64,000 nucleotides of DNA, from the NCBI GenBank assembly GCA_016933255.1, contig JAFGBF010000030.1:1-64000 (forward strand), given 5' to 3'. Numbering within the stretch: the stretch's first letter is position 1; each line of letters starts with the position of its first letter. Origin of the DNA: Candidatus Krumholzibacteriota bacterium. GTDB lineage: Bacteria > Krumholzibacteriota > Krumholzibacteriia > Krumholzibacteriales > Krumholzibacteriaceae. The notes beneath the pieces were generated by a model. That model worked only from the letters and a program-made list of their open reading frames with translations, did no database searches and was not told the DNA's origin. Positions 6,885 through 15,990 of this stretch are shown one piece after another. The translations under genes and the position numbers were made by a program.

Positions 6885-7451
6885 ATGAGAAAAATGGTAT
6901 TGTTTTTGATGGTTTTGGCTGTCTTTGCTACGGGAGTGCAGGCGCACGGCGGTTCGATCGGACTATATACTTCTGCGCTCGCCGATGACTGCGACGCTGA
7001 CGTTGCTCCTTTCGCTCCGTTCTCAATATTTATTGTGTACTACAGGAGCGACGCCGGACCTGACGGGATAAACGGCGCTGAATTCAAAGCGGTATTCGAC
7101 ATACCCGGTGTTAATTACGGCGTCTTTACCCCGCCTGCGGGGACTCTTACCACAGGTGATGTGTCCACAGGCATAGGAATCACCTTCAGGGACGGATGCA
7201 CGGGAAGCGGATCGAACTATGTTTATCTTGGGACACAACAGGTTATCGCCCTCGGGGTTTTCGACTGGACGATGCATGTAGTGGCGAATCCTGAGTCTGA
7301 ACCCGAGGCCGGCATATGGGTATCCCGGTGCGACGCACTGAAGACGCTTGCTCCTGTGCTGGGCGGATGGTTCCACGAAGGAAACGGAACCTGTACACTC
7401 CCGACTAAGGCATCATCCTGGGGCGCTATTAAAAGCATCTATACCGAATAG
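6885..7451 (+). CDS. Secreted protein of unknown function
   Basis: 188 aa. I place the start at ATG 6885, where GGGAGG lies eight bases upstream and a clean signal peptide begins (MRKMVLFLMVLAVFATGVQA, cleavage before HGG). An upstream in-frame ATG at 6807 has no RBS. The mature protein is Gly- and Pro-rich, predicted beta, with five Cys (in DDCDAD, DGCTG, SRCDA, GTCTL and the like), suggesting disulfides. No catalytic motif is visible. Similar short secreted proteins are common in FCB-adjacent candidate phyla by my recollection of the sequence style. I cannot name a function. A strong terminator follows. Confidence 0.75.
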   Translation: MRKMVLFLMVLAVFATGVQAHGGSIGLYTSALADDCDADVAPFAPFSIFIVYYRSDAGPDGINGAEFKAVFDIPGVNYGVFTPPAGTLTTGDVSTGIGITFRDGCTGSGSNYVYLGTQQVIALGVFDWTMHVVANPESEPEAGIWVSRCDALKTLAPVLGGWFHEGNGTCTLPTKASSWGAIKSIYTE

Positions 7452-7468
7452 GCGAGAGAGAGAGCGAA

Positions 7469-7499
7469 AGCCCGTACGACCTTCTGTACGGGCTTTTTT
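7469..7499 (+). terminator. Intrinsic terminator of the secreted-protein gene
   Basis: AGCCCGTAC (7469-7477) and GTACGGGCT (7486-7494) form a perfect 9-bp stem with an 8-base loop, followed by a T-run to 7499. Confidence 0.9.
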
Positions 7500-7519
7500 A
7501 CTGTTCGATTAAAATGTCG

Positions 7520-7535
7520 CATAATATATATTATG
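7520..7535. repeat. 16-bp perfect AT palindrome
   Basis: CATAATAT followed by ATATTATG, with no spacer, lies between the terminator and the 3' end of leuS. It could be a protein-binding site or part of the leuS 3' end, but no promoter is adjacent. Confidence 0.35.
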
Positions 7536-7611
7536 TTAATCAAGAGAAGCCGGATTCCCGCCATCTGATGATATTCCATTATTTATCAATGAGTTGCAAA
7601 AATGCGGCTTT

Positions 7612-10119
7612 CTAGACAGCTACTATATTGACCAATTTCCCCGGTACTATGATTATCTTCCTGATCTCTTTGCCGCTCAGCAGCGGTTTTATTTTTTCAT
7701 CCTCAAGAGCGATCTCTTCCAGTCTTTCTTTTTCTATATCTTTTTCTACTTCGATCTTTGATCTGATCTTTCCGTTCACCTGAAGTACAAGAACGAACGT
7801 ATCGGATTTCAGGTACCTTTTGTCCGCCTCAGGAAGCTTTTCTTTGAATATCGTCTCAGAGTGCCCCGATCTCTCCCAGAGTTCCTCGCAGATATGCGGC
7901 GCCATCGGAGCCAGCAGAATATTGATGATCGTCATGGAATATCTTAACAGTTCTCGGGAACTTTCTTTTCCCGAGAGAAAATCCTCGTTCTGTTCAACAA
8001 AAAGATATAACGAATTGGTAAGTTCCATCAATGCGCTGATAGCTGTATTGAAATGGAAATTACCGTCCAGAATATCGTGTTTGACGCGCGCTATCGTCTG
8101 CTGTGTCTTTCTGTAGACATCGAGCTCCTGATCGGTCAATTGTTCAGGATCAGCACCGACAGCTTTCTTTGAGGCAAAAGTCTCCTCGTATCTGGTGAAT
8201 AATCTCCAGACCCTGTTTATAAAGCGATACGCTCCTTCAACAGACCTGTCGTTCCATTCCGCATCTTTTTCTGGAGGCCCTATAAACAGCGTATAAAGGC
8301 GGACTGTATCAGCTCCGTACTTATCTATCAGAGGCTTCGGATCTACAGTGTTTCCGGCGCTTTTGGACATCTTTGCGCCATGCCTCGTTATCATACCCTG
8401 GGTGAAAAGATTCTCGAAAGGCTCGTCAAAATCCAGCAACTGATTATCATTAAGGAATTTAACAATAAATCTGGAATACAGCAGGTGCAGGATCGCATGT
8501 TCGATACCGCCTATATACTGGTCTACGGGAAGCCATCTATTGACCTTTTCCCTGTCAAAAGCCTGTGTTTCATCGTGGGGAGAAAGATACCTGAGAAAAT
8601 ACCAGCTGGAATCTACAAAGGTATCCATCGTATCTGTATCGCGTCTTGCGTCATCTCCGCAACTGGGACATTTCGTATTGACGAACTCATCTGAAGAGGC
8701 AAGCGGCGATTTCCCATCCGACTTAGGCATAAAATCCACATCTTCAGGAAGCAACACAGGAAGATCCTCTTCCGGGACAGGTACTACTCCGCATTTCGCG
8801 CAATGGATCATCGGTATAGGTGCTCCCCAGTATCTCTGCCTCGATATCAGCCAGTCTTTTAGCCTGTAATGCACAGTCCGCCAGGCCAGCCCTTTTTCCG
8901 AAAGAGAATCGGTAATCTTTTCCATCGCATCCCTGTTACGCATCCCGTCGAATTCATCGGAGTTTATCATTACTCCATCTTCGGTATAGGCACTTTCGAG
9001 CTTATCAGTGACCCTGCCTCCCTCAGCAGCGATCACCTGCAGTATGGGGATATTCAATGACGGATCAGAGGCGAATTCAAAATCTCTCTGATCGTGCGCA
9101 GGAACACCCATTATTACCCCGGTCCCGTAATCCATAAGCACATAACTCGCCAGAAATACCGGGACTCTCTTTCCCGTGGCAGGATTGACGGCATAACTGC
9201 CGGTAAAGAAGCCTTCCTTGGTGTTTTCAGTCTTCTCCCTCTCCATTAAACGCAGCTGCTTTACATGCTCGATGAATTTCAACCCTTCCTGCTCCTTGAA
9301 TCCGCTCTTTATCAGGGTGTGCGCAAGGGGGTGATCAGCCGCCAGGACTATGAATGTAGCACCGTAGATAGTATCTGCCCTTGTTGTAAAGCAGTTTAGG
9401 ACTTCATCCGAATCCGCGAGCTTGAAGGCGATTTCCACACCCTCGCTCCTGCCGATCCAGTTTTTCTGCATAACGCGGACCCGCTCAGGCCAGTTTTTCA
9501 GCTTGTCAAGATCTTCCAGAAGCTTATCGGCGTATACTGTTATCCGAAAAAACCATTGTTTGAGTTTTCTTCCCTCAATCTCTGATTTGCACCTTTCGCA
9601 TTGGCCTCCGACGACCTGTTCATTCGCAAGCACAGTCCTGCACGACGGGCACCAGTTGACAGATGCTTCTTCCTGGTAAGCAAGGTTCGATTTGAAAAGC
9701 TGCAGGAACAGCCATTGAGTCCATTTATAATAATCAGGTCTGCATGATGCTACCTCTCTTGACCAGTCATACACCACACCCCACTTTTGAAACTGCATCT
9801 TCATATTGGCGATATTTTCTTCCGTCCATCTTGAAGGCTGGATATTGTTTTTTATCGCTGCATTTTCAGCTGGAAGGCCGAAAGAATCCCACCCCATCGG
9901 AGCCAGCACGTTGACTCCTTCCATCATCTTGATCCGCGCAAGCGCGTCACCTATGATGTAATTTCTTCCGTGACCAACATGAAGGTTTCCGGAAGGATAA
10001 GGAAACATCATCAGACAGTAATACTTGCTTTCAGGTGAATCAAGATCGCAGAGAAAAAGTTCTTTCCACCGATCCTGCCATTTTTTTTCAGTTTCTTTAA
10101 ATGGAAAAAGGTCCTGCAT
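7612..10119 (-). CDS. leuS: Leucyl-tRNA synthetase
   Basis: 835 aa class Ia synthetase, charging tRNA-Leu with leucine in the cytoplasm. The HIGH-type motif is in [15 protein letters not shown] (about residues 41-55) and the KMSKS loop is KMSKSAGN. The CP1 editing domain is present with [12 protein letters not shown] and the conserved [17 protein letters not shown] zinc-type CPSC/CERCKS segment follows the N-terminal catalytic part. I use ATG 10119, which overlaps the stop of the upstream gene as ATGA; a TTG three bases earlier is also possible. The transcript starts upstream with the thioredoxin and TusA-like genes or their predecessors. Confidence 0.97.
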   Translation of the reverse strand: MQDLFPFKETEKKWQDRWKELFLCDLDSPESKYYCLMMFPYPSGNLHVGHGRNYIIGDALARIKMMEGVNVLAPMGWDSFGLPAENAAIKNNIQPSRWTEENIANMKMQFQKWGVVYDWSREVASCRPDYYKWTQWLFLQLFKSNLAYQEEASVNWCPSCRTVLANEQVVGGQCERCKSEIEGRKLKQWFFRITVYADKLLEDLDKLKNWPERVRVMQKNWIGRSEGVEIAFKLADSDEVLNCFTTRADTIYGATFIVLAADHPLAHTLIKSGFKEQEGLKFIEHVKQLRLMEREKTENTKEGFFTGSYAVNPATGKRVPVFLASYVLMDYGTGVIMGVPAHDQRDFEFASDPSLNIPILQVIAAEGGRVTDKLESAYTEDGVMINSDEFDGMRNRDAMEKITDSLSEKGLAWRTVHYRLKDWLISRQRYWGAPIPMIHCAKCGVVPVPEEDLPVLLPEDVDFMPKSDGKSPLASSDEFVNTKCPSCGDDARRDTDTMDTFVDSSWYFLRYLSPHDETQAFDREKVNRWLPVDQYIGGIEHAILHLLYSRFIVKFLNDNQLLDFDEPFENLFTQGMITRHGAKMSKSAGNTVDPKPLIDKYGADTVRLYTLFIGPPEKDAEWNDRSVEGAYRFINRVWRLFTRYEETFASKKAVGADPEQLTDQELDVYRKTQQTIARVKHDILDGNFHFNTAISALMELTNSLYLFVEQNEDFLSGKESSRELLRYSMTIINILLAPMAPHICEELWERSGHSETIFKEKLPEADKRYLKSDTFVLVLQVNGKIRSKIEVEKDIEKERLEEIALEDEKIKPLLSGKEIRKIIIVPGKLVNIVAV

Positions 10120-10364
10120 CAATAAACTTCCTTGAAATAATTCATATCTAAAAGCAGGTGAAAATCGTCACCCGCAATATCTACTTCTGTCTCTACACCC
10201 CTGGCCTTGAAAAAAGCTCTGACCTCACCGACTGCTTTCTCATTCGAAACTATTATCCTCACCATCCCTGATGTGATCCCTGAAATACTCCTTTTTACGA
10301 GCAGCAGCACACTCGGTGTTTCGAGTCCTCTGGCTAATATCTTTATCTCTTTGTTATCTTCCAT
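10119..10364 (-). CDS. TusA/SirA-fold protein lacking the catalytic cysteine
   Basis: 81 aa from ATG 10364, with AAGGTG about 11 bases upstream; a longer in-frame start at 10397 adds an implausible tail. The pattern [19 protein letters not shown] matches the TusA/YedF motif LDARGLxCPxPVLxTKK, and the second half ([19 protein letters not shown]) matches the rest of the two-layer fold. TusA passes sulfur on the Cys of the CP motif. Here that position is Thr (ETPS), so a persulfide relay is unlikely. It overlaps leuS by four bases and follows a thioredoxin. Function unknown; a redox or RNA-modification link is speculation. Confidence 0.7.
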   Translation of the reverse strand: MEDNKEIKILARGLETPSVLLLVKRSISGITSGMVRIIVSNEKAVGEVRAFFKARGVETEVDIAGDDFHLLLDMNYFKEVY

Positions 10365-10462
10365 TTCGAAGAGCACCTTTATTGCAAGCCATGACAACTA
10401 TAATAACCGGACTGATATATCAGACTGTTTTCCAGAGAAGATATAGCCTCATCGATCTTCTC

Positions 10463-10804
10463 TCAAGTGGATTCGGCAAGCGTTCTCAATTTCTTCGATA
10501 AAGTATCTCGAGTCACCGATCCTACGGACTGATCGAATACCTCTCCCTTTCTTATAAAAAGCAGCGTTGGAATGCTTCGTACGGAATATTTGGATGCTGT
10601 CCTGCTGCAGTCATTTACATCCACTTTATAAAAAGATACCCGGCCATCATATTCGGAAGCCATTTCCTGAAGTATTACTTCAAGATCCCGGCATGGGACG
10701 CACCACTTCGCCGAAAAATCGACAACGGCCGGTTTTCCCGATTCTATTACTATTTCATTAAACTCATCATCCGCGACCTCAGCTATCTTTGCACCGGCAA
10801 CCAT
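10463..10804 (-). CDS. Thioredoxin-family protein with WCVPC active site
   Basis: 113 aa, the size of a classical thioredoxin. The active site reads FSAKWCVPC rather than the usual WCGPC; Val at the first inner position would change redox potential. The cis-Pro loop RSIPTLLF and KVDVNDC are conserved. No signal peptide, so cytoplasmic. I prefer ATG 10804, about 12 bases after GGAGG; a GTG at 10816 directly abuts that RBS. It precedes the TusA-like gene and leuS on the same strand. General disulfide reductase activity follows from the family; the partner is not known. Confidence 0.88.
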   Translation of the reverse strand: MVAGAKIAEVADDEFNEIVIESGKPAVVDFSAKWCVPCRDLEVILQEMASEYDGRVSFYKVDVNDCSRTASKYSVRSIPTLLFIRKGEVFDQSVGSVTRDTLSKKLRTLAEST

Positions 10805-10854
10805 TTCCTTTTCCACCCTCCTTTTTCAAATTATAGCGGCCCGGGTATCTCATC

Positions 10855-11886
10855 TCACGGAGAGATACCGTTAACACCCTCGATTCTAATTCCTCTGCTC
10901 GAATGGACAAATACACTTTCCAGTATCAGTATTTCCGGAAATGAGACACTCTTCATCAAGATCTCCGCTACACGCAGGTTTTCCAGCCAGATTATTATCC
11001 TTTTGGTGCCCAGCCTCTCGGCTTTTCGAATCAGTTTTTCGACCAGATAACCTCCTCCCCTTTTAGGGGCCGCTCTTACCCTAAGAAGAGCGAGAAAATG
11101 CCGAATAAGCAGATATACTACTACTGATGGCCTCTCAGCGCCAGACTTCAATATTCCAGACAACAACTCAATCGGCCTGTTACCGTCCTCAAGTCCCGTA
11201 GAATCGAGAAGGTCATTGACAGTGCTCAACCTGTAGCTGCCGATAACGCGTGCAAGCTCTGCCGTAGTCACTTCTTTCTTCTCATAAAAAAGAGACAACT
11301 TGTCCAATTCATTTTGTATGTTATAAAGATCTTCCCCGACACTGCCGATAAGGACTCCCGCAGTTTTTCGGTCAATCTTTAATCCGCTTTTTTCCGCTTT
11401 TTTTCGGACATATTCCTGAAGATCGTTCATTAATAGAGGTTCAAACTGAATGACCTTTCCGTTCTTTTTTACAGCAGACTCGAGAGAGGCATAATCCTTC
11501 GGAAGTTTTATACGCCTTCCCGCATCGTCATGAGTGTTGCAGAGAAAGACCACGACACTGGAAGAGACAGGGTCATTTGTGTATTTGACCAGCTGTTTCC
11601 ATTTTCCTTTCAGTTTATGCAGTTCTTTCAGGACAAGAATCCTTTTCTCTCCAAGAAACGGGAATGAGTTAGCCGTCGAGATGAATATTTCCATATCGAC
11701 TTCACCCCCATATTCAACAGCAAGGTTAAAACTCTCCATATCTTCGCCGACGACTTTTTCAATCAAACGCGATGTCAGCTCCTCCATGATATAGCGTTCC
11801 TGGCCCTTGAAAATATAGACGGGAGCGATATCCGCTTTCTCTATTTCTGCAAATACTTTTTTATAATAAGCAATATTTTTTCTCAA
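10855..11886 (-). CDS. holA: DNA polymerase III delta subunit
   Basis: 343 aa, typical for HolA, the subunit that opens the beta clamp in the clamp-loader complex. The N-terminal part has APVYIFKGQERYIMEE, and the middle holds KRILVLKELHKL and IGSVGEDLYNIQNELDKL, all characteristic. The start is TTG 11886, just downstream of the lptE stop, with GAGG about 12 bases before it. lptE-holA order is common in Gram-negative bacteria. Sequence identity is recognised from pattern only, since HolA is poorly conserved. Confidence 0.88.
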   Translation of the reverse strand: MRKNIAYYKKVFAEIEKADIAPVYIFKGQERYIMEELTSRLIEKVVGEDMESFNLAVEYGGEVDMEIFISTANSFPFLGEKRILVLKELHKLKGKWKQLVKYTNDPVSSSVVVFLCNTHDDAGRRIKLPKDYASLESAVKKNGKVIQFEPLLMNDLQEYVRKKAEKSGLKIDRKTAGVLIGSVGEDLYNIQNELDKLSLFYEKKEVTTAELARVIGSYRLSTVNDLLDSTGLEDGNRPIELLSGILKSGAERPSVVVYLLIRHFLALLRVRAAPKRGGGYLVEKLIRKAERLGTKRIIIWLENLRVAEILMKSVSFPEILILESVFVHSSRGIRIEGVNGISP

Positions 11887-11890
11887 AATA

Positions 11891-12403
11891 TTACCAGTCC
11901 TCTACAGTTGACGACAGAATCGACTCGACAATCTCCCTGTAGACATCTTCCAGCGCTTTTGCAAATGTCTGTTCTGATGATGTCTCGAGATAATAATCTC
12001 CATGAGAGACAATTGTTTTGTTTTCCCAGATATATGAATTCTTATTCTTGTCAAAAAGAGAAGCATTCAATCGTACAGTAAGCCTGTACTGCTCAGCCTG
12101 GATTTCCGTTCCGCTTTCAGAAAAAGTAAATGGAACGTTTCTGTATTCCTTAATAGCAGCCTCGAGTATCCCGTCAGCATCGGCGTCTGAGACTACTTTC
12201 AATGTATTGTCATTGATGATCCCATCGATGATCTTTTGCGTGATCTCTATCTCTATGTCAGGCTCTGAAGTCTCATTAGAAAGATAAGGGATGGCGATCC
12301 TTTTTATGTCGCCTGCAGTCCTGCTGGAAGTACGGTAGAATCCGCATGAAACGGAGAAAAGGATAATTGCATTAAGTGCTACCACTACCAGGATTCTTTT
12401 CAA
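11891..12403 (-). CDS. lptE: LptE-type LPS assembly lipoprotein
   Basis: 170 aa from TTG 12403, with AAGGGAGAG immediately upstream; this gives a clean lipoprotein signal (KRILVVVALNAIILF then SVSC). The ORF also extends to 12442 but that adds a charged tail overlapping the regulator gene. After Cys20 the protein follows the LptE pattern: GDIKRIAIPYLSNETSEPDIE and a C-terminal FAKALEDVYREIVESI. LptE plugs the LptD channel that inserts lipopolysaccharide in the outer membrane, so this implies an LPS-bearing envelope. lptD is not in the window. Downstream neighbour is holA, the usual partner. Confidence 0.8.
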   Translation of the reverse strand: MKRILVVVALNAIILFSVSCGFYRTSSRTAGDIKRIAIPYLSNETSEPDIEIEITQKIIDGIINDNTLKVVSDADADGILEAAIKEYRNVPFTFSESGTEIQAEQYRLTVRLNASLFDKNKNSYIWENKTIVSHGDYYLETSSEQTFAKALEDVYREIVESILSSTVEDW

Positions 12404-12422
12404 AACTCTCCCTTTCAGAACA

Positions 12423-13832
12423 TTAATCCGATTCAAGATCAAAGCTCTTAAGCCGATACCTTAACTTATCCCTGTTCAGCTTTAGAAGGCGCGATGCCTT
12501 GCTTTGATTGTTACCTGCTTCCCTCATAGCTTTATTTATCAGTTCTCTTTCCATATTCCTCATCAGATCCTCAAAAGGTATCCCATCTTCAGGATAGGGC
12601 CGCCCAAGAGCCATACCAATACCATCGGCGACAGGAAATTCTTTCTCGATGTCAGATTCCGAGATGATACTTTCGGGAAGATGTTCCTTCCTGAGAATAA
12701 TATCATCTTCCAGCAAGACTATCCTCTCTATGGCGTTTTTCAGTTCCCTGATATTCCCGGGCCATTTGTACGACCTCAACAGCTCAAATGTCTCATCGTC
12801 AATATCCTGAAATTTCTTTTTGAACTGTTTGTTGTATCTGTTTAGAAAATGTTTGACCAGCAGATAGATATCTTCTTTTCTTTCCCTTAATGCCGGAATA
12901 TCTATCGGTATGACTTTAAGCCTGTAATAAAGGTCTTCCCGGAAGTTTCTCTTTTCAACTTCGGCGGCAAGATCTCTGTTCGTTGCCGAGATTATTCGCA
13001 CGCTGACATTGATATCTTTTGTCCCGCCTACTCGACGGAACGACATCTTCTCCAGGACCCTCAGCAGCTTCACCTGTATGGTCAGGTTCATCTCACCGAT
13101 CTCGTCAAGAAAGAGGGTGCCTTTATTAGCCAATTCGAGAAGTCCCGTCTTCTGGACCTTGGCGTCGGTGAACGCTCCTTTTTCGTGTCCAAAGAGCTCG
13201 CTTTCAAGAAGTTCGTCAGGCAAAGATGCACAATTGATCTCGAGGAAAGGTTTATCATGCCGCGGACTGTTCTTGTGGATCATATTGGCAATGATCTCTT
13301 TGCCCGTACCGCTTTCCCCCTGAATCAATACGGTGGTGGTATCGCTTTTAGCGACTGCTTTGACTATCTCGTATATCTCTTTCATCCTCGGAGATTCACC
13401 GGGTACATACTGGTCGTCAAATTCGCTTTTAACCCTTCTTCTCAGTTGAAACAGTTCACGCGTGAGTTTCTGTGAATTCAGGCCTTTTTCGATAGTAAGA
13501 AGAAGTTGTTCAAGATTGACCGGTTTGCTTACAAAATCAAAAGCCCCTTTTTTTATGGCAGTGACAGCAGTCTCGATGTCTCCGAAGGCGGTCAGCATAA
13601 CCACGCAGATATCAGGCATTTCATCTTTTATCCTGCTCAATACTTCTATTCCGTTTATATCAGGGAGTTTCAGGTCAAGCAGGATGAGATCAGGCAGCTC
13701 TCTTCGCGATATTTCCAGCGCTTCGGCCCCGGTAGCCGCAGTAAGAGACTCGTACCCCTCGTCCTTGATAGTTTTCTCAAGGAACATCCGAATTGTATCT
13801 TCATCATCGACCAGAAGTACTACCGGTTTCAA
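12423..13832 (-). CDS. NtrC-family sigma-54-dependent response regulator
   Basis: 469 aa from TTG 13832, set by GGGAGGA seven bases upstream. The receiver domain (about 3-120) has VDDED and the phosphoacceptor Asp in LILLDLKLPD. The AAA+ domain has Walker A GESGTGKE, the sigma-54 contact loop GAFTDAK, and Walker B LFLDEIGE. A Fis-type helix-turn-helix ends the protein (NNQSKASRLLKLNRDKLRYRL). It is a transcription activator for RpoN promoters, phosphorylated by the kinase encoded immediately upstream; the two ORFs overlap by 29 bases. Target promoters cannot be assigned from the window. Confidence 0.96.
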   Translation of the reverse strand: MKPVVLLVDDEDTIRMFLEKTIKDEGYESLTAATGAEALEISRRELPDLILLDLKLPDINGIEVLSRIKDEMPDICVVMLTAFGDIETAVTAIKKGAFDFVSKPVNLEQLLLTIEKGLNSQKLTRELFQLRRRVKSEFDDQYVPGESPRMKEIYEIVKAVAKSDTTTVLIQGESGTGKEIIANMIHKNSPRHDKPFLEINCASLPDELLESELFGHEKGAFTDAKVQKTGLLELANKGTLFLDEIGEMNLTIQVKLLRVLEKMSFRRVGGTKDINVSVRIISATNRDLAAEVEKRNFREDLYYRLKVIPIDIPALRERKEDIYLLVKHFLNRYNKQFKKKFQDIDDETFELLRSYKWPGNIRELKNAIERIVLLEDDIILRKEHLPESIISESDIEKEFPVADGIGMALGRPYPEDGIPFEDLMRNMERELINKAMREAGNNQSKASRLLKLNRDKLRYRLKSFDLESD

Positions 13833-15888
13833 CTTTTTCTCCTCCCAAAGGCCGGGTAACTGGAAGATATACTTTGAAGGTCGTTCCCTCCCCCGGCTTC
13901 GATAAGACACTGATCCTGCCCTGATGGTGCTGGATTATACTATGCGTGACAAACAACCCGAGTCCAGTGCCTGTCGCCTTTTTTGAAAAAAACGGTTCAA
14001 ATATCTTGTTGATGTCTGTTTTCTCTATGCCCTGTCCATCATCTTCGATCTCCATACAGATCATCTCATTGATCTTTTCTTTCAGAACGTCGGGATCGCC
14101 CCCTTCGTAGAGACCGGCTCTGATAGTAATACTTCCTCCGTCAGAGACAGCCTCGACTGCGTTCTTTACAAGATTGATTATCACCTGGGTTATCTGATCC
14201 GCATCGACTTCGACATCTTCCGGATCCTCTTTAATATGAAGATTCAAGCTGATATTTCTCGCTTTGCTGTCCTCACGAAAACTCCTGCAGCTTCTCTCTA
14301 TAAGATCCTTCAGTATGATTTTTTGATACAAAAGATCCCTTGGTCTGGCTACCTTGAACAGATCGGTTATTATCCTGTTTAATCTTTCCACCTCTTTAAG
14401 GATGAACGATATATTCTCAGTCTGTTCCTCAGAGAGCCCTCCCTTTCTCTGGAGATACTGGATCCCAGTTCCTATCCCGGTAAGCGGGTTTCTGATCTCA
14501 TGAGCAATAGCAAATGTGAATCTTCCGAGCAGAGCCAGTTTGTCCATTTGCCTGATAGCTTCCTCCATTCTTTTTACTTCACTAAGATCACTAAAAAGAA
14601 TGATCGCTCCCTGTATCTCTCCATCATTACCATACATCCGTGAAATATTTATTCTGAGAGGGATATGCGTTCCATCGGATCTTTTCAAAAATGACTCGTA
14701 AAAACCGGTAGGACTTTTTTTGTCAAGAAGACCGAGTATTCCACCCCTTTTCTCATTTTCCGCTTCGCTGAGAAGAAGCGCGTCGATCGTCAGCTTTCGT
14801 ATGGACTCCTCTTCATAACCGGACATCTCCAGAGCACTTCGATTGGCAAGCGTGATATTTCCATCAGTATCCGTAACAAACAGGCCATGCTGCATCGATT
14901 CAAGTATCTTTTCTCTGAATATTTCTTCCTGTCGTAATTCCTGATACAACATCCAGTTCTCAATATTGGAAGCTACAAGCGAGCCTACCGTCTCGATTGT
15001 AACCTGGTCTATATTGGTCAAAGGAGTCCCCCTGAACCCGTCAGTGACTATAATAGCCCCCATGATCGGGTTTTCAGCGCAGGCAAGACACTCGGCAGAT
15101 CCCATATATCGTCTTTCTTTGATCTTGCCGGTATCATCCGGGGCCTGATCATTGTGGCAACAGCCATCTTCAGTGCAGCAAGGACTGACTTCAGCCGTCA
15201 TAACAAGCGGCATACATATAAAGGAGGTCATCGTAGTATCAGGAAAAAGCGTTTCGTGGCCGGATTCAAGCATTTTGTGCATCGAAGCATCCTTAATAAG
15301 CATCGATTTTTCTGATAACAGCGATGTCAGCAAGACTCCATCTATATCATCCATTCCAAGGTTTACAACCCTTCTGAAGACTCTGCTGTCATTTTCGATA
15401 CAGACTATCGCCTGAAAGCATTCTTTGTTTTTTCTAAGCAGAAGGAAAGCAGCTTCCCTGTATCCCACGCCATGGATGAGATAATCAAAAACAGAATCGA
15501 TCAACTTGCTTTCATCAAGTGAACTGATAATGCTTCGGCCGATTTCTTTAAGACTTAATAGCTGAATATTCTTTTCGACCAGTTTAAAGAGGGATCTTTC
15601 GAGGTCTCTGAGAAGAGTCAGGACCAGTTTATAGAATACATCTCCCTCGCCCTCACCCTCTTTGATCTTTTCTTCTATCATCAAACCTTCACTGCGCAGG
15701 TTACTCAGTTTTCGCTGAATCTCGTCTATTCTCTTGCGATGGATATTCCGCTCACGCAGCGCCATAGCAAGAGTTACCAGTATTCCGGCCGGAATGACGA
15801 ACAGGAGATGAGTATGCGTCACGGCTGAAAGGACGATCAGCACGCTATAGATAACTGCAAGCAATACAAGGCTTTGTGTCTTCAGCAT
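13804..15888 (-). CDS. Sensor histidine kinase with Cys-rich GAF insert and PAS domain (NtrB-like)
   Basis: 694 aa from ATG 15888 (weak GGTGAT upstream; the ORF opens at 15945). Two hydrophobic segments near the N-terminus (about 5-45) are followed by a coiled region, a GAF domain (about 115-320), a PAS domain (about 335-450) and HisKA with AHEIRNPLTGIG. The HATPase part has N-box NLVKNAVEA, and G-boxes DDGQGIEK and GTGLGLFV. Inside the GAF is an insert with Cys at 237, 238, 244, 245, 267 and 270 and an adjacent His, which is unusual and could bind a metal or cluster. It phosphorylates the overlapping NtrC-type regulator. Confidence 0.93.
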   Translation of the reverse strand: MLKTQSLVLLAVIYSVLIVLSAVTHTHLLFVIPAGILVTLAMALRERNIHRKRIDEIQRKLSNLRSEGLMIEEKIKEGEGEGDVFYKLVLTLLRDLERSLFKLVEKNIQLLSLKEIGRSIISSLDESKLIDSVFDYLIHGVGYREAAFLLLRKNKECFQAIVCIENDSRVFRRVVNLGMDDIDGVLLTSLLSEKSMLIKDASMHKMLESGHETLFPDTTMTSFICMPLVMTAEVSPCCTEDGCCHNDQAPDDTGKIKERRYMGSAECLACAENPIMGAIIVTDGFRGTPLTNIDQVTIETVGSLVASNIENWMLYQELRQEEIFREKILESMQHGLFVTDTDGNITLANRSALEMSGYEEESIRKLTIDALLLSEAENEKRGGILGLLDKKSPTGFYESFLKRSDGTHIPLRINISRMYGNDGEIQGAIILFSDLSEVKRMEEAIRQMDKLALLGRFTFAIAHEIRNPLTGIGTGIQYLQRKGGLSEEQTENISFILKEVERLNRIITDLFKVARPRDLLYQKIILKDLIERSCRSFREDSKARNISLNLHIKEDPEDVEVDADQITQVIINLVKNAVEAVSDGGSITIRAGLYEGGDPDVLKEKINEMICMEIEDDGQGIEKTDINKIFEPFFSKKATGTGLGLFVTHSIIQHHQGRISVLSKPGEGTTFKVYLPVTRPLGGEKVETGSTSGR

Positions 15889-15990
15889 AGAATCACCATT
15901 GCACCAGTGTAATGCTGAAACCCCCCCAAGGTCAAGCAATTCCATCTGTTTGGCTTAATTATAAATCGTGCTGAAGGGATCGGCTGCGGC

